Shown: positions 34,758-45,055 of the stretch, in pieces
Numbering within the stretch: the stretch's first letter is position 1
Layout of the letters: the number at the start of each line of letters is the position of its first letter
Source: Sclerurus mexicanus
Taxonomy: Eukaryota > Chordata > Aves > Passeriformes > Furnariidae
Length of the DNA: 64,000 bases
Direction of reading: 5' to 3'
NCBI GenBank assembly: GCA_013396755.1
Contig: VWZF01003199.1
Span: forward strand, 1 to 64,000
Program-made: the position numbers and the translations under genes
The notes under the pieces: model-generated
What the model saw: the letters and a program-made list of their open reading frames with translations, nothing else
Databases searched by the model: none
What the model was told of the DNA's origin: nothing

Positions 34758-36210
34758 GTTTTACTGAGATGAGCTCTGTGGCTGCTGCTTGGATCCTCTT
34801 AGGAGAATAAACCTGATGCTTTTAAAGACATGGATGCAGTTTTACCTCTACAGAAAGCCAGGCCCCCACAACACCTGGTTTTCATCCCACCAGCAATCCC
34901 AAATCACGAGTCACTTCTGAAAACAGGGATACATTTATGGATGCTGGAGAACTAGAGATGAACTGAAGCATCAGGGGTTGTTTCGGTGCCTGTCTCACAG
35001 CCCCAGTGCCCAGGGAAGCCGGTGGGGTGGCAGGGGCTGTGCAGGGAGACTCGGGCTGTGACTCCCCTCCAGGGCTGGCAGGTTGAGCTGCCTCAGGTAC
35101 CTCTTGGTGATTGGGGAGGCTTTTTGTTCATCCTAATGCAAGTGCTTTGCTGCCAATGTCCTCCCTGGAATAGCTTTTGGGCACAGTGACAGCACCAGTC
35201 CACCCACGCTGTGAGTAAATTGGGTATAAAAAGCTACAATATGAGTCTTATTTGTTACAGCTCCAAGATGGAAAAGCCCCACATCAGAGGAACAAAGCCA
35301 GTGCTATTTTAGGGCTTCACCACAGATGTGCAGTAGAACACCCACAATTTCAAACCCAATGTTACTTACCAAGTAATTGCATTAATAACCTGCAGATTTT
35401 GTCATACACCCACTTTACATCCATGATTTACGTGGATTTGGCACAAAAAGCTCAGATTCTGTGCTTGACCTTGTACTGTCCCTCAAGGACAGGGGGATGG
35501 TGGGTTTGTTCCAGCAGAGGTACAGCCAGGTACTGGCGTGGTGCCCGGGGGTACAATGGCACCTAAAGGAAAGGTTTTTACAGACCTTCCTGACCATTCC
35601 CTTTGGATCGCAGCCCTCCTGAAAAATCCAGACACAGAATAAAGGGAAAAGTCTGAAATTTTTTAATGCAGTTATTCTGATTTTTCCATGTGTGTTTTCA
35701 GGCTGAAAGGATGAAAATCCAGTTTGTATGTGCAAAAAAATAGAAATTAAAATATCCGATTGTGCCTGTGCCTGTGGCAGTTCTGGGGACGGCTGGGCCG
35801 TGGGAGGCATCACCAGCCGCACATTTCTGACAGGGCACTGCAGCACATATGGAAGAAATCAAGCAGAACTGAAGTTTTACAGGAAACACTAAAATTCCAG
35901 GGTTTATTATTATTATTATTTTTCATTTTGCCCTCTAAAAAAGAAAGGAAAACAAGCTCAGCTGACGGGTTAATTATGTAAAATGTCGATTTTATGGTAT
36001 TCTGCCTTTAAGATAACTCAGGCAGTTCCTTTCAAACTCAAACGTCAGCATTTCGTCCCCGCACGTGTTGCTGCATCGAGCCGTAACGGGGAGCACGACT
36101 GGGCGAGGAGCTCCCTGCAGCAGCGCGGCAGCTCCGGGGTTCCCTGGCACGGCCCCCGGGACCCAGAGCCGCGGGAACGGGTTTCTGAAGCGCTGTTTGT
36201 GTTTCCCTTG

Positions 36211-36281
36211 CAGCGGGAAGGCCCTGGCGTAGCATGAGTGCCCCGCGCCCCGCGGGCCATGCCCTTCCCCAACAGCTCTGA
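36211..36281 (+). promoter_or_regulatory. Splice acceptor and upstream ORF at the GC-rich OR start
   Basis: A pyrimidine tract ending in CAG (36211-36213) is followed by an ATG at 36234. That ATG opens a 15-codon frame (MSAPRPAG...) stopping at 36279-36281, overlapping the OR ATG at 36259 in another frame. If the 5' UTR exon joins at 36213, ribosomes meet this start first, which could dampen receptor translation. Confidence 0.45.
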
Positions 36282-37209
36282 GTTGCGCCCGGCCTTCGTG
36301 CTGGCCGCCCTGCCGGGGCTGGAGGCGTCGCCGTCGTGGCCGGCCGCGCTGCTGTGCTGTGCCTACGTCCTGGCGCTCGCGGGCAACCTCGCGGTGCTGC
36401 TGGCCGTGCGGCTGGAGCCCGGCCTGCACGCGCCCATGTACTTCTTCCTCTGCATGCTGGCGGCCGTCGACCTGGCCCTGTCCACCTCCGCCGTGCCGCG
36501 CGCCCTCTCCTTCTACTGGTTCGGCACCAGGGAGATCGGCTTCGGCGCCTGCCTGGTGCAGATGTTCCTCATCCACGCCCTGTCGGCCGTCGAGTCCACG
36601 GTGCTGCTGGCCATGGCCGTGGACCGGTACGTGGCCATCTGCCACCCGCTGCGCCACGCCGCCGTCCTCACCGACGCCGCCACCGCCAAGATCGGGCTGG
36701 CGGCCGTGGCCAGGGGGGTGCTCTTCTTCCTGCCCCTGCCCCTGCTCCTCCTGCCCCTGCCTTTCTGCGGGTCGCGGGCGCTGTCCCACTCCTTCTGCCT
36801 GCACCAGGACGTGATGAACCTGGCCTGCGCCAACACCACTCCCAGCGTGGTGTACGGCCTCGCCGCCATCCTGCTGGTCATGGGGCTGGACGCCGTCCTC
36901 ATCTGCCTCTCCTACGTCCTCATCCTCAAGGCCGTCCTGCGCCTGGGGGCCTGGAAGGAGAGGCTCAAGGTGTTCAGCACCTGCATCGCCCACATCTGCG
37001 TGGTCCTGGCCTTCTACGTGCCCCTCATCGGGCTGTCTGTGGTGCACAGGTTTGGGAGGGACCTGGCTCCGCTGGTCCACGTCACCATGGGGAACATCTA
37101 CATCCTGGTGCCTGCTGTGCTCAACCCCATCATCTATGGGGTGAGGACCAAGCAGATACAGAGGAGGATCCTGAGTTTGATCCACGTTAGTGACAGAACT
37201 CCCCAGTGA
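36259..37209 (+). CDS. Class I olfactory receptor, OR51-like, intact, GC-rich
   Basis: Odorant receptor of 316 residues. The frame is open further upstream to a GTG at 36238, but the first ATG is 36259 (MPFPNSS, with a glycosylation site at residue 5). Motifs: LPGLEAS, GN in helix 1, LHAPMYFFLCMLAAVDLALS, MAVDRYVAICHPLRH, HSFCLHQDVMNLACAN (OR51 type), LKVFSTCIAHIC into helix 6, and LNPIIYGVRTKQIQRRI in helix 7. A pyrimidine tract ending in CAG at 36211-36213 is a good splice acceptor 45 bp before the start. An upstream ATG at 36234 opens a 15-codon frame ending at 36281, overlapping the true start. The 5' two thirds are extremely GC- and CpG-rich, which leaves a long open frame on the opposite strand. 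No damage is visible. Confidence 0.93.
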   Translation: MPFPNSSELRPAFVLAALPGLEASPSWPAALLCCAYVLALAGNLAVLLAVRLEPGLHAPMYFFLCMLAAVDLALSTSAVPRALSFYWFGTREIGFGACLVQMFLIHALSAVESTVLLAMAVDRYVAICHPLRHAAVLTDAATAKIGLAAVARGVLFFLPLPLLLLPLPFCGSRALSHSFCLHQDVMNLACANTTPSVVYGLAAILLVMGLDAVLICLSYVLILKAVLRLGAWKERLKVFSTCIAHICVVLAFYVPLIGLSVVHRFGRDLAPLVHVTMGNIYILVPAVLNPIIYGVRTKQIQRRILSLIHVSDRTPQ

Positions 37210-38186
37210 CCTGTGCTCGGCCGCTGTCCCATGTCCTCACACTGGCTCATGTTGTTTTACTCAGAGTCTTTGATGCAGGACTGTCTTCTGCGTGTACTCT
37301 GAAGGGCTGCCATGAGGCAAAAGGTAGATAGTGATTGTAAACTCCTTCCACGAGTGTTTTCCCTCACCAGACATGAAGAGAATCCACTACAATGATCTAA
37401 ATCCAACCCCGGCTGAGCAGGATCTGCAGTAGGAAGGAAAAGTGACTCAACAAACTGACAAAAATATCTCCACGTTGCATTTCTTTGTTCCAATCTCACC
37501 CATAACAGGGGGAGAGCGGAGCAGATGCTGCAGTGGTTTGGGGTGATCTTCTTCATTCATCATTTCCACATGTGGCACATTCACATTCCAAAACTTTTGC
37601 CAGAAATTTTGGCCGTAGCATCAATACCCAAGTTAAATAATTACAAGTCATATTACAGATGCACAAATGAGCTTCAGGAGAAGACCCTCCACTTCTGTGG
37701 TCTTGCTCTGACTTGTCGGGTGCTCCATCAAGACCCCACAGCCTCCTCGGAGCAGATGCTCTGGAAAAATTTCAGACCCAGAGTGAATGTCAGAAAGTGT
37801 AAAAATAGTTTCAGTTTAAAATTATATTCAATAAAATGGCATCATCTCAGGAGAAAAAAATAAGCAAGTTATAAACGTCAGTGATAATTACAAGCTGAAA
37901 GAAGTCTCATTTCCAAGTCAAAAGTGTCAAATACCTTTGACTCCACATTCCATTAGGGAATTCCTAAGATGTTATGAATTAAGTTCAAAATCTTCAGCTT
38001 TTGAGCTTTCTTAATACTTCTTGGGTGTTGCCCAGGAAACAGAGAACCCAACAGCCTTTGCTCTCCTTGTTCTCATGACTCTTCTACCGTGGGCCACTAC
38101 AACAAAGCTCTGTTAATACAGTGAAAATCAGCAAGACTTAGGGATGATGAAGAAGGACTGAGAGCAAACTAAATTTATTTTCATGC

Positions 38187-38350
38187 CATCACAGAATGAA
38201 GTGATGGTTGAGGTTGACGGCACCTCTGAAGTTCTTCTTTTCTGAAGGTCCAACCCCCCAAGCTCAAGCAGGGCCAGGAGGACAGCAGGTTACCCAGGAT
38301 GGTGTCCAGACAGCTTTTGAACATCTCCAAGGACGGAGACACTGCTTTGT
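38187..38350 (-). mobile_element. Older CR1 LINE fragment
   Basis: ATCACAGAATGAAGTGATGG, then AGGATGGTGTCCAGACAGCT and ACATCTCCAAGGACGGAGAC. Confidence 0.65.
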
Positions 38351-38681
38351 ATTATGGGAAAGGCTAAAGAACCTGGGAAGTGATGCTGTACAGCAGGATT
38401 TTGCAAAGAATCACAGATGTGAAGGGTGGTCACTTCTAGGTTTTCCCTTAGTGTTTTCTGTTATTTTAAAAATAAACCTGTTTCTTTAGAAATAGAAGGG
38501 GAGGTGTCACAGGCGTGGGAGCTCTGATTGGAATGGTGTGGTTTTCGTTGCACAAGTGCACAAAGCCCTGCAGAGCAGGACCCGTCACAGACACCCAGAG
38601 CAGCACTGGGTGTTGTAAACAGGGCTGGTCTGCACTCCGTCAGGAGGTCCACGTGCACTGGAACTCTGCTGTCTCCATCAG

Positions 38682-39060
38682 TATCACAGAATCCCAGAAT
38701 CCCTGAGGCTGGAAAAGCCCTGCCAGCCCACGGAGCCCACCCTGTGCCCGATGCCCACCTTGTCCCCCAGCCCAGAGCACTCAGTGCCACGGCCAGTCCT
38801 GCCTTGGGCACCTCCAGGGTGGGCACTCCAACCCTCCCTGGGCAGCCCCTGCCAAGGCCTGACCACCCTTTCCAGGCAGGAATTCCTCCCCATGTCCCCC
38901 CTGCCCCTGCCCTGGCCCAGCCTGAGCCCATTCCCTCTGCTCCTGTCCCTGTTCCCTGGGAGAAGATCCCAACTCTGCCCTGGATCCATCAGGGAGCTGC
39001 AGAGCCAGAAGGTCCCCCCTGAGCCTCCTTTTCTCCAGGCTGAGCCCCCCCAGCTCCCTC
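38682..39060 (-). mobile_element. CR1 LINE 3' fragment, GGACAAGG-type
   Basis: TATCACAGAATCCCAGAATC through CTGACCACCCTTTCCAGGCA to CTTTTCTCCAGGCTGAGCC; close match to the 8331-8815 copy. Confidence 0.85.
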
Positions 39061-40049
39061 CTAGGACTGACTCCAGGGCAGGACAGGTCCAGGTGCTGCT
39101 CTCAGGGCTCCCTGCACTTGTCCAGGACTTGCAGACGAGGGCTCTGACCAAAGTCCCTGTTGTTCACTGGGGCCTTGAAGTGGCAGCAGCGTTTGGTGGA
39201 GTTTGGTGCAGTTTCTTCCAAGTGCCGACAAACACTGACACTAAAATGGGTGCCCTTTTTGTAATCCGTTCTGGTACCGCTTCAGTCTCCACAACACATG
39301 TCTTTGTATAACCTTCTCTGCTAAATTAAACTCCATTTCATTTCAAAATTAATACTTTTCATTTAAGTGAGTTACAAGCAGTTGCCATCTGGGCCTTCAA
39401 GGCAATTTTGCTCCTGTCATTTTTGGCATGTTCTGGTTTATTAGAGCTTAGAGGGGTAAAAAAAAAAACAAACAACCAAAAATGAAAACAATCTGTACCT
39501 ACCTAATGTGATTTGAGAAATGTGAATGAATTTTTTTGACGCATTCTGGGTCTAAAACCTTTTCAGGTGGCTGTGGCATTGAGAAACAGCTCCTGCTCAT
39601 TCCCCATATGTTGCTTTTTCTTTCCATCTTGTGCTGAGAGGAAAATTAATAAAGAAAAATGAATGAAGGTCCCTGAAAATGCTGTATTGTATTTCCTACT
39701 CATTTATTTCTGAGAGAATTAATAGAGCCTCAGAGCAGGGAGGCCTGATGGATTTCTCTTGGGTACAGAGAAAAACTCACTCTCATCTTGTTTCCCAAAC
39801 TTCAGTCGCGGAGTTTGCTGGGGAAGAAGGGTAACACGGCTTCTTCCTCAGCATTTGTCTTTGCCACTGGCAAACGCTCTCCATCTGGAAAGTCCAGTGC
39901 TGAGGCCCCAGGTCACCTCTCCTGCAGCAGGAGGAAAACCCCAGGGCATGGGGAGACCCAGCCCACCTGTCCTGCATGAGCAGGGCCGGAGACAGAGGTG
40001 GGGATGGTCCGGCTTAGCTGGGGCCCAGCTGGCTCCCGGAGGGGCAGGG

Positions 40050-40073
40050 TTAGGGTTAGGGTTAGGGTTAGGG
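40050..40073 (+). repeat. Interstitial telomere repeat (TTAGGG)4
   Basis: Four perfect TTAGGG units, flanked by CAGGG on the left and GTGAGAG on the right. Short interstitial arrays mark old break repair or telomerase insertion. Confidence 0.95.
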
Positions 40074-40333
40074 TGAGAGTCTGGGTCACTGCAAAAGGGA
40101 CTGAAAAGGAAAGGGTTGGGTGAGGAGAGGGAGAGAGGCGAAGGGAGGATGGGAGCGGTGGAGGGAGGATTTGGAGTCACAGGAGCCTGGAGGTGGCAAT
40201 AGTGGCAAGGAGGACACATGTTTGAGATCTGCAGGATATCCTGGGGAATGACCTTCAAGTCTTTTCCCTTTCAGTCCCCTTCCCATTCTTCCCTCTCCAG
40301 CTACTCCTGGGATTGGACCTGGGGACCCACCTT

Positions 40334-40760
40334 CATAGAATCATGGAATCATTAAGGTTGGAAAAGCCTCTAAGATCACTCAGTCCAACCATTCCCCAGC
40401 AGCACCAAGGCCACCACTAAACCCTGTCCCCAAGTGCCAAACCCACATGGCTGTTAAATCCCTCCAGGGATGGGGACTCCACCCCTGCCCTGGGCAGCTG
40501 TGCAGGGGCTCAACAGCTCTTTCCATAATAATATTTTCCCAATATCCAAGCTATAACCTCCCCTGGCACAGCTTGACGCTGTTTCCTCTTGTCCTGTCCC
40601 TGTTCCCTGGGAGCAGAGCCCGACCCCCCCGGCTCCCCCCTCCTGGCAGGGACTTGCAGAGCCACAAGGTCCCCCCTGAGCCTCCTTTTCTCCAGGCTGA
40701 GCCCCCCCGCTCCCTCAGCTGCTCCTCACAGGACTTGTGCTCCAGCCCTTTTCCCACCCT
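40334..40760 (-). mobile_element. CR1 LINE 3' fragment, long
   Basis: Good tail ATAGAATCATGGAATCATTA, GTCCAACCATTCCCCAGCA, CCTCTTGTCCTGTCCCTGTT and CCTCCTTTTCTCCAGGCTGA. Confidence 0.85.
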
Positions 40761-41180
40761 GGGCAGCTCTGCTGTCCCAGACTCTCTCGAGCTCCCTGGA
40801 GGTTGGATGCTGTTCCCCAATAATGGAAGGGTGTTTATTTGCTCAGCTTACTATTTCCTTTCAACTGGCATTGCCAAAGGTTTGGCACAGAGGGGTTGTG
40901 CTGCCTGACTTCCACAAAAGCAGCACAGGGGGTGCACTGGACACCCAGTAGGGAGAGGAACTGAACAAGGATTCAGGCTTCTGAACCTGCCTCGCCTTGT
41001 ATCACCCTTCTCCATCTGTGCAAAGGGTTCCCGACCTCCCCTTCAATGCCTGGGTAAGAGCTGTGGATCAAACATAGCAGAGAAGGGTTAGACTGCTGTT
41101 GTTTGGAAAGTATTAATAATTCATATTGCAGCAGCGTTAATTGCAAACCCAGTAATTAAACCCAGATTTAACCTTGAACT

Positions 41181-41583
41181 GCCTAGAGAAGGGAACAGAG
41201 CTGGGGAAGGATCTGAAGAGTCAGTCCTATGAGGAGCAGCTGAGGGAGCTGGGGGGGCTCAGCCTGGAGAAAAGGAGGCAAGAGCAGGGGCAGGTGGGAC
41301 AGCAGGAGGAATTCCTGCCTGGAAAGGGTGGTCAGGCCTTGGCAGGGGCTGCCCAGGGAGGGTTGGAGTGCCCAGCCCTGGAGGTGCCCAAGGCAGGACT
41401 GGCCGTGGCACTGAGTGCTCTGGGCTGGGGGACAAGGTGGGCATCGGGCACAGGGTGGGCTCCGTGGGCTGGCAGGGCTTTTCCAGCCTCAGGGATCCTG
41501 GGATTCTGGTCTAGTGGAAGGTGTTCCTTCCCACAGCAAGGTGTTGGAACTAGATGAACTCAAACCATTCTATGATTCTTTGA
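41181..41583 (+). mobile_element. CR1 LINE 3' fragment plus second 3' end
   Basis: GGGGCTCAGCCTGGAGAAAA to GGGATCCTGGGATTCTGG (41508). A separate short end (TAGTGGAAGGTGTTCCTTCC) with the tail CATTCTATGATTCTTTGATC follows. Confidence 0.8.
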
Positions 41584-43060
41584 TCACTCTTATCTCTCTT
41601 CCAAATTACCTGCAAGAAATCTGGTACCAAACAGGGCAAAACACAGCTGTGTCTGTGACATCATTGGCACTGGGGGGGTTAAAAACTGCCTCCTTCTCTC
41701 TCTAAGTGCACCTTAAGTGGAAGGGGAGATGCAGAGCTCGCTGTAGGATTGATGTGTGAGGCAGAAAAACATCTCCCGGTCTCTGCAGAGCAGAGTCCCC
41801 GCTGGGAGACCTGCAGGAGGCAGGTGAGTGTTTAGGGCTGGGGCAGGAATATGTTGCTCTGCAACAGGAGCTTTGATGCTCTCGTTCCTCCCAGGCAGTC
41901 CCACTCCTGTCTCCCACTGCCTTTGCTGGGGAATTGTGTTCTCTGTCCCCGTGTTCTCCACAAAAGAATGAAGTTTAAGTAGAGCAGAACCAACAGAGGC
42001 AGCTAGGAGGAAGAAGGGGGAAGGAAGAAGAAAGATATCAGGATTTTCAGTTCCTAGGATGTTTACAGCCACGTGCAAAAACCCAGGGAGTCTCTCTCAG
42101 AGTGCAGGTGAGCCCAAGCTGCAGGTAACTGGAGGGTTTCCAGCAGAGCCCTGACAGCCCAGCTCCAGCTCGTGGCTGCTGGCCGTGCTGGGACAGGCTG
42201 TGATGGCCACAGTGACATCTTGCTTTGGGTGCAGCGGGAGCAGAGCCTGGCTTGGCTACATCAGATCCTCAGGGAGGAAAAGCCCAGCTCTGTGCTGGGA
42301 CACTGCTCGTCTCTCTGCTCCCTGCAGCTCTCCAGTGGCTCCAGGAAGGTTACTGAAGGGTCTTATCAGGCCGGGAACATCAGCCTGACCTGTCCTTCAG
42401 GGCTCTTCGAGGAATCCTTTCTCCCAGGTATCAGGGAAAATGAGCAGAGCAATGTGCAGGGTCTGGGAGAGCCACAGACTCTTTGAGGGCAGAATGGGCA
42501 TCCCTGGAGCCCTGGGATTGTGGCAGGGGTGGGGAACTGTCAAATAACATGGCACTGGCTCAGCTTTTTGCTAATTGGGTGTTTCTTGACCAAGACAAGC
42601 ACTTGGCACCTCAGTTTATGCTGGAAAGCAGCACAGTGCTGGTCAAGCACCTGTAGAGCTCCAGGGCTGGCACTCATCTCCCCACTGCACACACTTCAGA
42701 CCAGCTTAGATGCGGTCCCTGGGCTGGACACCCTTGGGACACTGGAGTGTATCAGGTGTGCACCACAGGAAGACTTCCCATTCCATCTGATCCAGGAGGA
42801 ATCCAGTCTGCTGCAGGACCACCCCAAGGGGGACAGGGCACTTCCAGTGCAAGCTGGCAGGAAACTTCCTTCACAGGTGCTCTCCTGGCCCAGTGTGAGC
42901 AGCTGTCACAGGCTGTGGGGGGAATCTGAGCTTCCAGACCCCACCTCTTGCCAGTCTCTGCTTCCCACTGACCAGGTCAGACCGAGGGTGTTTGATGCTT
43001 TAGTTGTTTTTCTTACAGGACACAAGGGCCCTTGGTGCAGTCAAGAGACAAGAAGGGTTC

Positions 43061-43756
43061 ATGTCTCCGAACTCTTCTGCCTTCTCCCACCCTCCCTATT
43101 TCCTCCTCATTGGCATCCCTGGGCTGGAAAAGGAGCAGTTCTGGATTGCCTTCCCATTCTGCACCACGTATGGCATCGCCCTGCTGGGGGACATCACCCT
43201 GCTGCTCGTCATAAGGGGAGAGCCCATGTACCTCTTCCTGGCCATGCTGGCCTTCACGGACCTGGTCCTATCGACCTCCACGCTGCCCAAAATGCTCAGC
43301 ATCTTCTGGCTGGGCTGGAGGGACATTGGATTTCCCTCTTGCCTCGCTCAGCTGTTCTTCATCCACACCTTCTCCACAGTGGAGTCAGGGGTGCCCATGG
43401 TCGTGGCCTTGGATCGCTACGTGGCCACTTGCTGCCCGCTCTGGCACTCCAGCATCCTCTCAGGGCCCGTGGTGGGGGCCCTAGGCAGCCTGGTGCTGGG
43501 GCGGGGGGTCCTCCCGGTGAGCCCCACCTGCCTCCTCCTCCGCTGGAGGAAATTCTGCCAGCACCATGTCATCCCCCACTCCTACTGCGAGCACATGGCC
43601 CTGGTGAAGCTGGCCTGTGGGGACACCAGGGTCCATGTCATTCACGGCCTCTTTGTGGCTTTCCTGATGCTGATCTCTGTGTCCTACACCATGGTCCTGC
43701 CATCCCGAGAGGCAAAACTTAAAAGTCAACTCAGTTCGTCCTTTTTCTCCAGATAA
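43061..43756 (+). pseudogene. Class I OR pseudogene, OR52-like, C-terminally truncated
   Basis: The frame opens with MSPNSSAF at 43061, a good OR start, and runs 231 residues instead of about 310-320. GIPGLEKEQ, MYLFLAMLAFTDLVLSTSTLPKML, VALDRYVATCCPLW and HSYCEHMALVKLACGD (OR52 type) are clear. The first inner loop is short (RGEPMY, lacking about five residues). Helix 5 is shortened (FLMLISVSYTMVL). After SREAKLKSQ at about 43730 the similarity stops, and the frame ends at 43756 without helices 6 and 7. A T-rich tract ending in ACAG at 43018 looks like the old splice acceptor, so it was once a normal gene. A three-helix deficit should abolish signalling. I saw no continuation in the next few hundred bases. 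Confidence 0.9.
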
Positions 43757-43997
43757 AACAAAAGTAGCTTTTCACAGAGCACAAAGAAAAGGTGGGGGAA
43801 GCCAAAGAGGGGGAGAGGTCAGTTCATCCAGGAGCTGGTGTCTGAGCACCCGGCCCACAAATCAGGGCTGCACTGTTGTCTGTGGGCTGCTGCTCACCCA
43901 TCACTGCTCTGGGAGAACCCCCGTTTTATGCAGTCTCCACAGAAAATAGGGTTATTTTCAGTTTCATTAAGAACACAGGAGCTGAGCTGCCCTCATG

Positions 43998-44128
43998 TCC
44001 TCCATCCATCCATCCATCGATCCAACCATCGATCCAACCATCCATCCATCCAACCATCCATCCATCCATCCATCCATCCATGCACCGATCCATCCATCCA
44101 TCCATCAATCCATCCATCCATCATCCCA
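43998..44128 (+). repeat. (ATCC)n microsatellite
   Basis: About 130 bp of CATC/ATCC units with scattered variants (ATCGATCC, CAACC). It lies about 240 bp past the truncated OR pseudogene. Confidence 0.95.
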
Positions 44129-44257
44129 CCTCACTGCCTGCCCAATGGCAGGGGAGATGTGTCCCAAGAGCTGCCTTTTTAAGTAAGAAATGACAGCAGA
44201 ACAAGTAAAGGTGATGGGATAACTCATAAAACTCCTTGTGACCTATGAGATGTGTGT

Positions 44258-44315
44258 GTTGGAGCTGGATGGTCTCTAAGGCCCCTTCCAAGTCTAACCA
44301 GTCTGTGATTCTCAA
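44258..44315 (+). mobile_element. Short CR1 3' end
   Basis: GATGGTCTCTAAGGCCCCTT and CCAGTCTGTGATTCTCAATC. Confidence 0.65.
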
Positions 44316-44368
44316 TCTCAGATACTCGGCACCAGCAGGTCTGGGTCCTGCTCCAGCACCCCCTTCTC

Positions 44369-44417
44369 TGTAAATAAAGAAATATAAATAAATAAAAATA
44401 TAAATACATAAATAAAG
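44369..44417 (+). repeat. (AAAT)n-rich simple repeat
   Basis: AAATAAAT and ATAAATAC units with several changes. Confidence 0.8.
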
Positions 44418-44727
44418 CTGGCTGTGACATTGGGGTCACTAGGGAGGTTCAGGGGTGGGAGGGGTCAGCAGTGCCCCCCAATCAGTGCTACCACTGCAGG
44501 GGAGCTGCCTGGAGATGGTGGTGGGAATGCCAAGGTCAGTACCCAAACCAGGGACACAAGGGCACCTGTATAACTTTGGGGTGGTGCTTGGAGATCTAAA
44601 GGTAGAAAATAATCCCATTGCTGAAAAAGGCCAAATCTGAACATTTTCATGAGCACCCCAGTGTTTTCAGGAGTTTCATCTTCTGGTGGTGGTGCTTGAG
44701 ACCATGGCAGCCAGAGAAGGGAGCTCA

Positions 44728-45055
44728 TATGATCACAGAATCCCAGAATGATTTGGGTTGAGAGGGAACTTAGAGCCCACCCAGTGCCACCCCTGCCATG
44801 GGCAGGGGCACCTTCCACCAGCCCAGGCTGCTCCAAGCCCCGTCCAACTTAGCCCTGGACACTTTCAGGGATGGGGCAGCCACAGCTTCTCTGCCCAACC
44901 TGTGCCAGGGCCTGCTCACCCTCCCAGCCAGGAATTCCTTCCCAATATCCCATCTGTCCCTGCCCTCTGGCAGTGGGAAGCCATTTCCCCCTTGTCCTGT
45001 TCCTCCAGATCTTTGTCCAAAGCCCCTCTCCAGCTTTTCCCCATCTTGCCACCAT
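44728..45055 (-). mobile_element. CR1 LINE 3' fragment, long
   Basis: Tail ATGATCACAGAATCCCAGAA, full box order, and CTGCCCTCTGGCAGT at 44960-44974. Confidence 0.85.

Larger units (their letters stand above)
31846..36210. other. Intergenic with solo LTR
   Basis: After the LTR and three CR1 fragments, 32819-33405, 33503-34410 and 34758-36000 hold no visible gene. A short ATT tract lies at about 35905-35923. CpG content rises from about 36050 into the OR gene. Confidence 0.7.
37210..43018. other. Intergenic between two ORs
   Basis: Contains CR1 copies and the TTAGGG array. 41095-41170 is AT-rich with several TTAATT and TAATTA cores. 37210-38186, 39061-40333 and 41584-43018 show no gene. Confidence 0.7.

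Noticed and set aside
35992..37185. 397-codon open frame antisense to the GC-rich OR
   Set aside because: It mirrors the OR codons and arises from high GC content; the composition is repetitive Gln/Gly/Asp with no domain.
42520..43722. 400-codon plus-strand open frame overlapping the OR52-like pseudogene
   Set aside because: It starts at GTG, runs in a different frame from the OR motifs, and shows no recognisable domain.
43998..44128. Regular repeat examined as a possible CRISPR-like or satellite array
   Set aside because: It is a plain ATCC microsatellite with no spacers; CRISPR is not expected in a bird genome.
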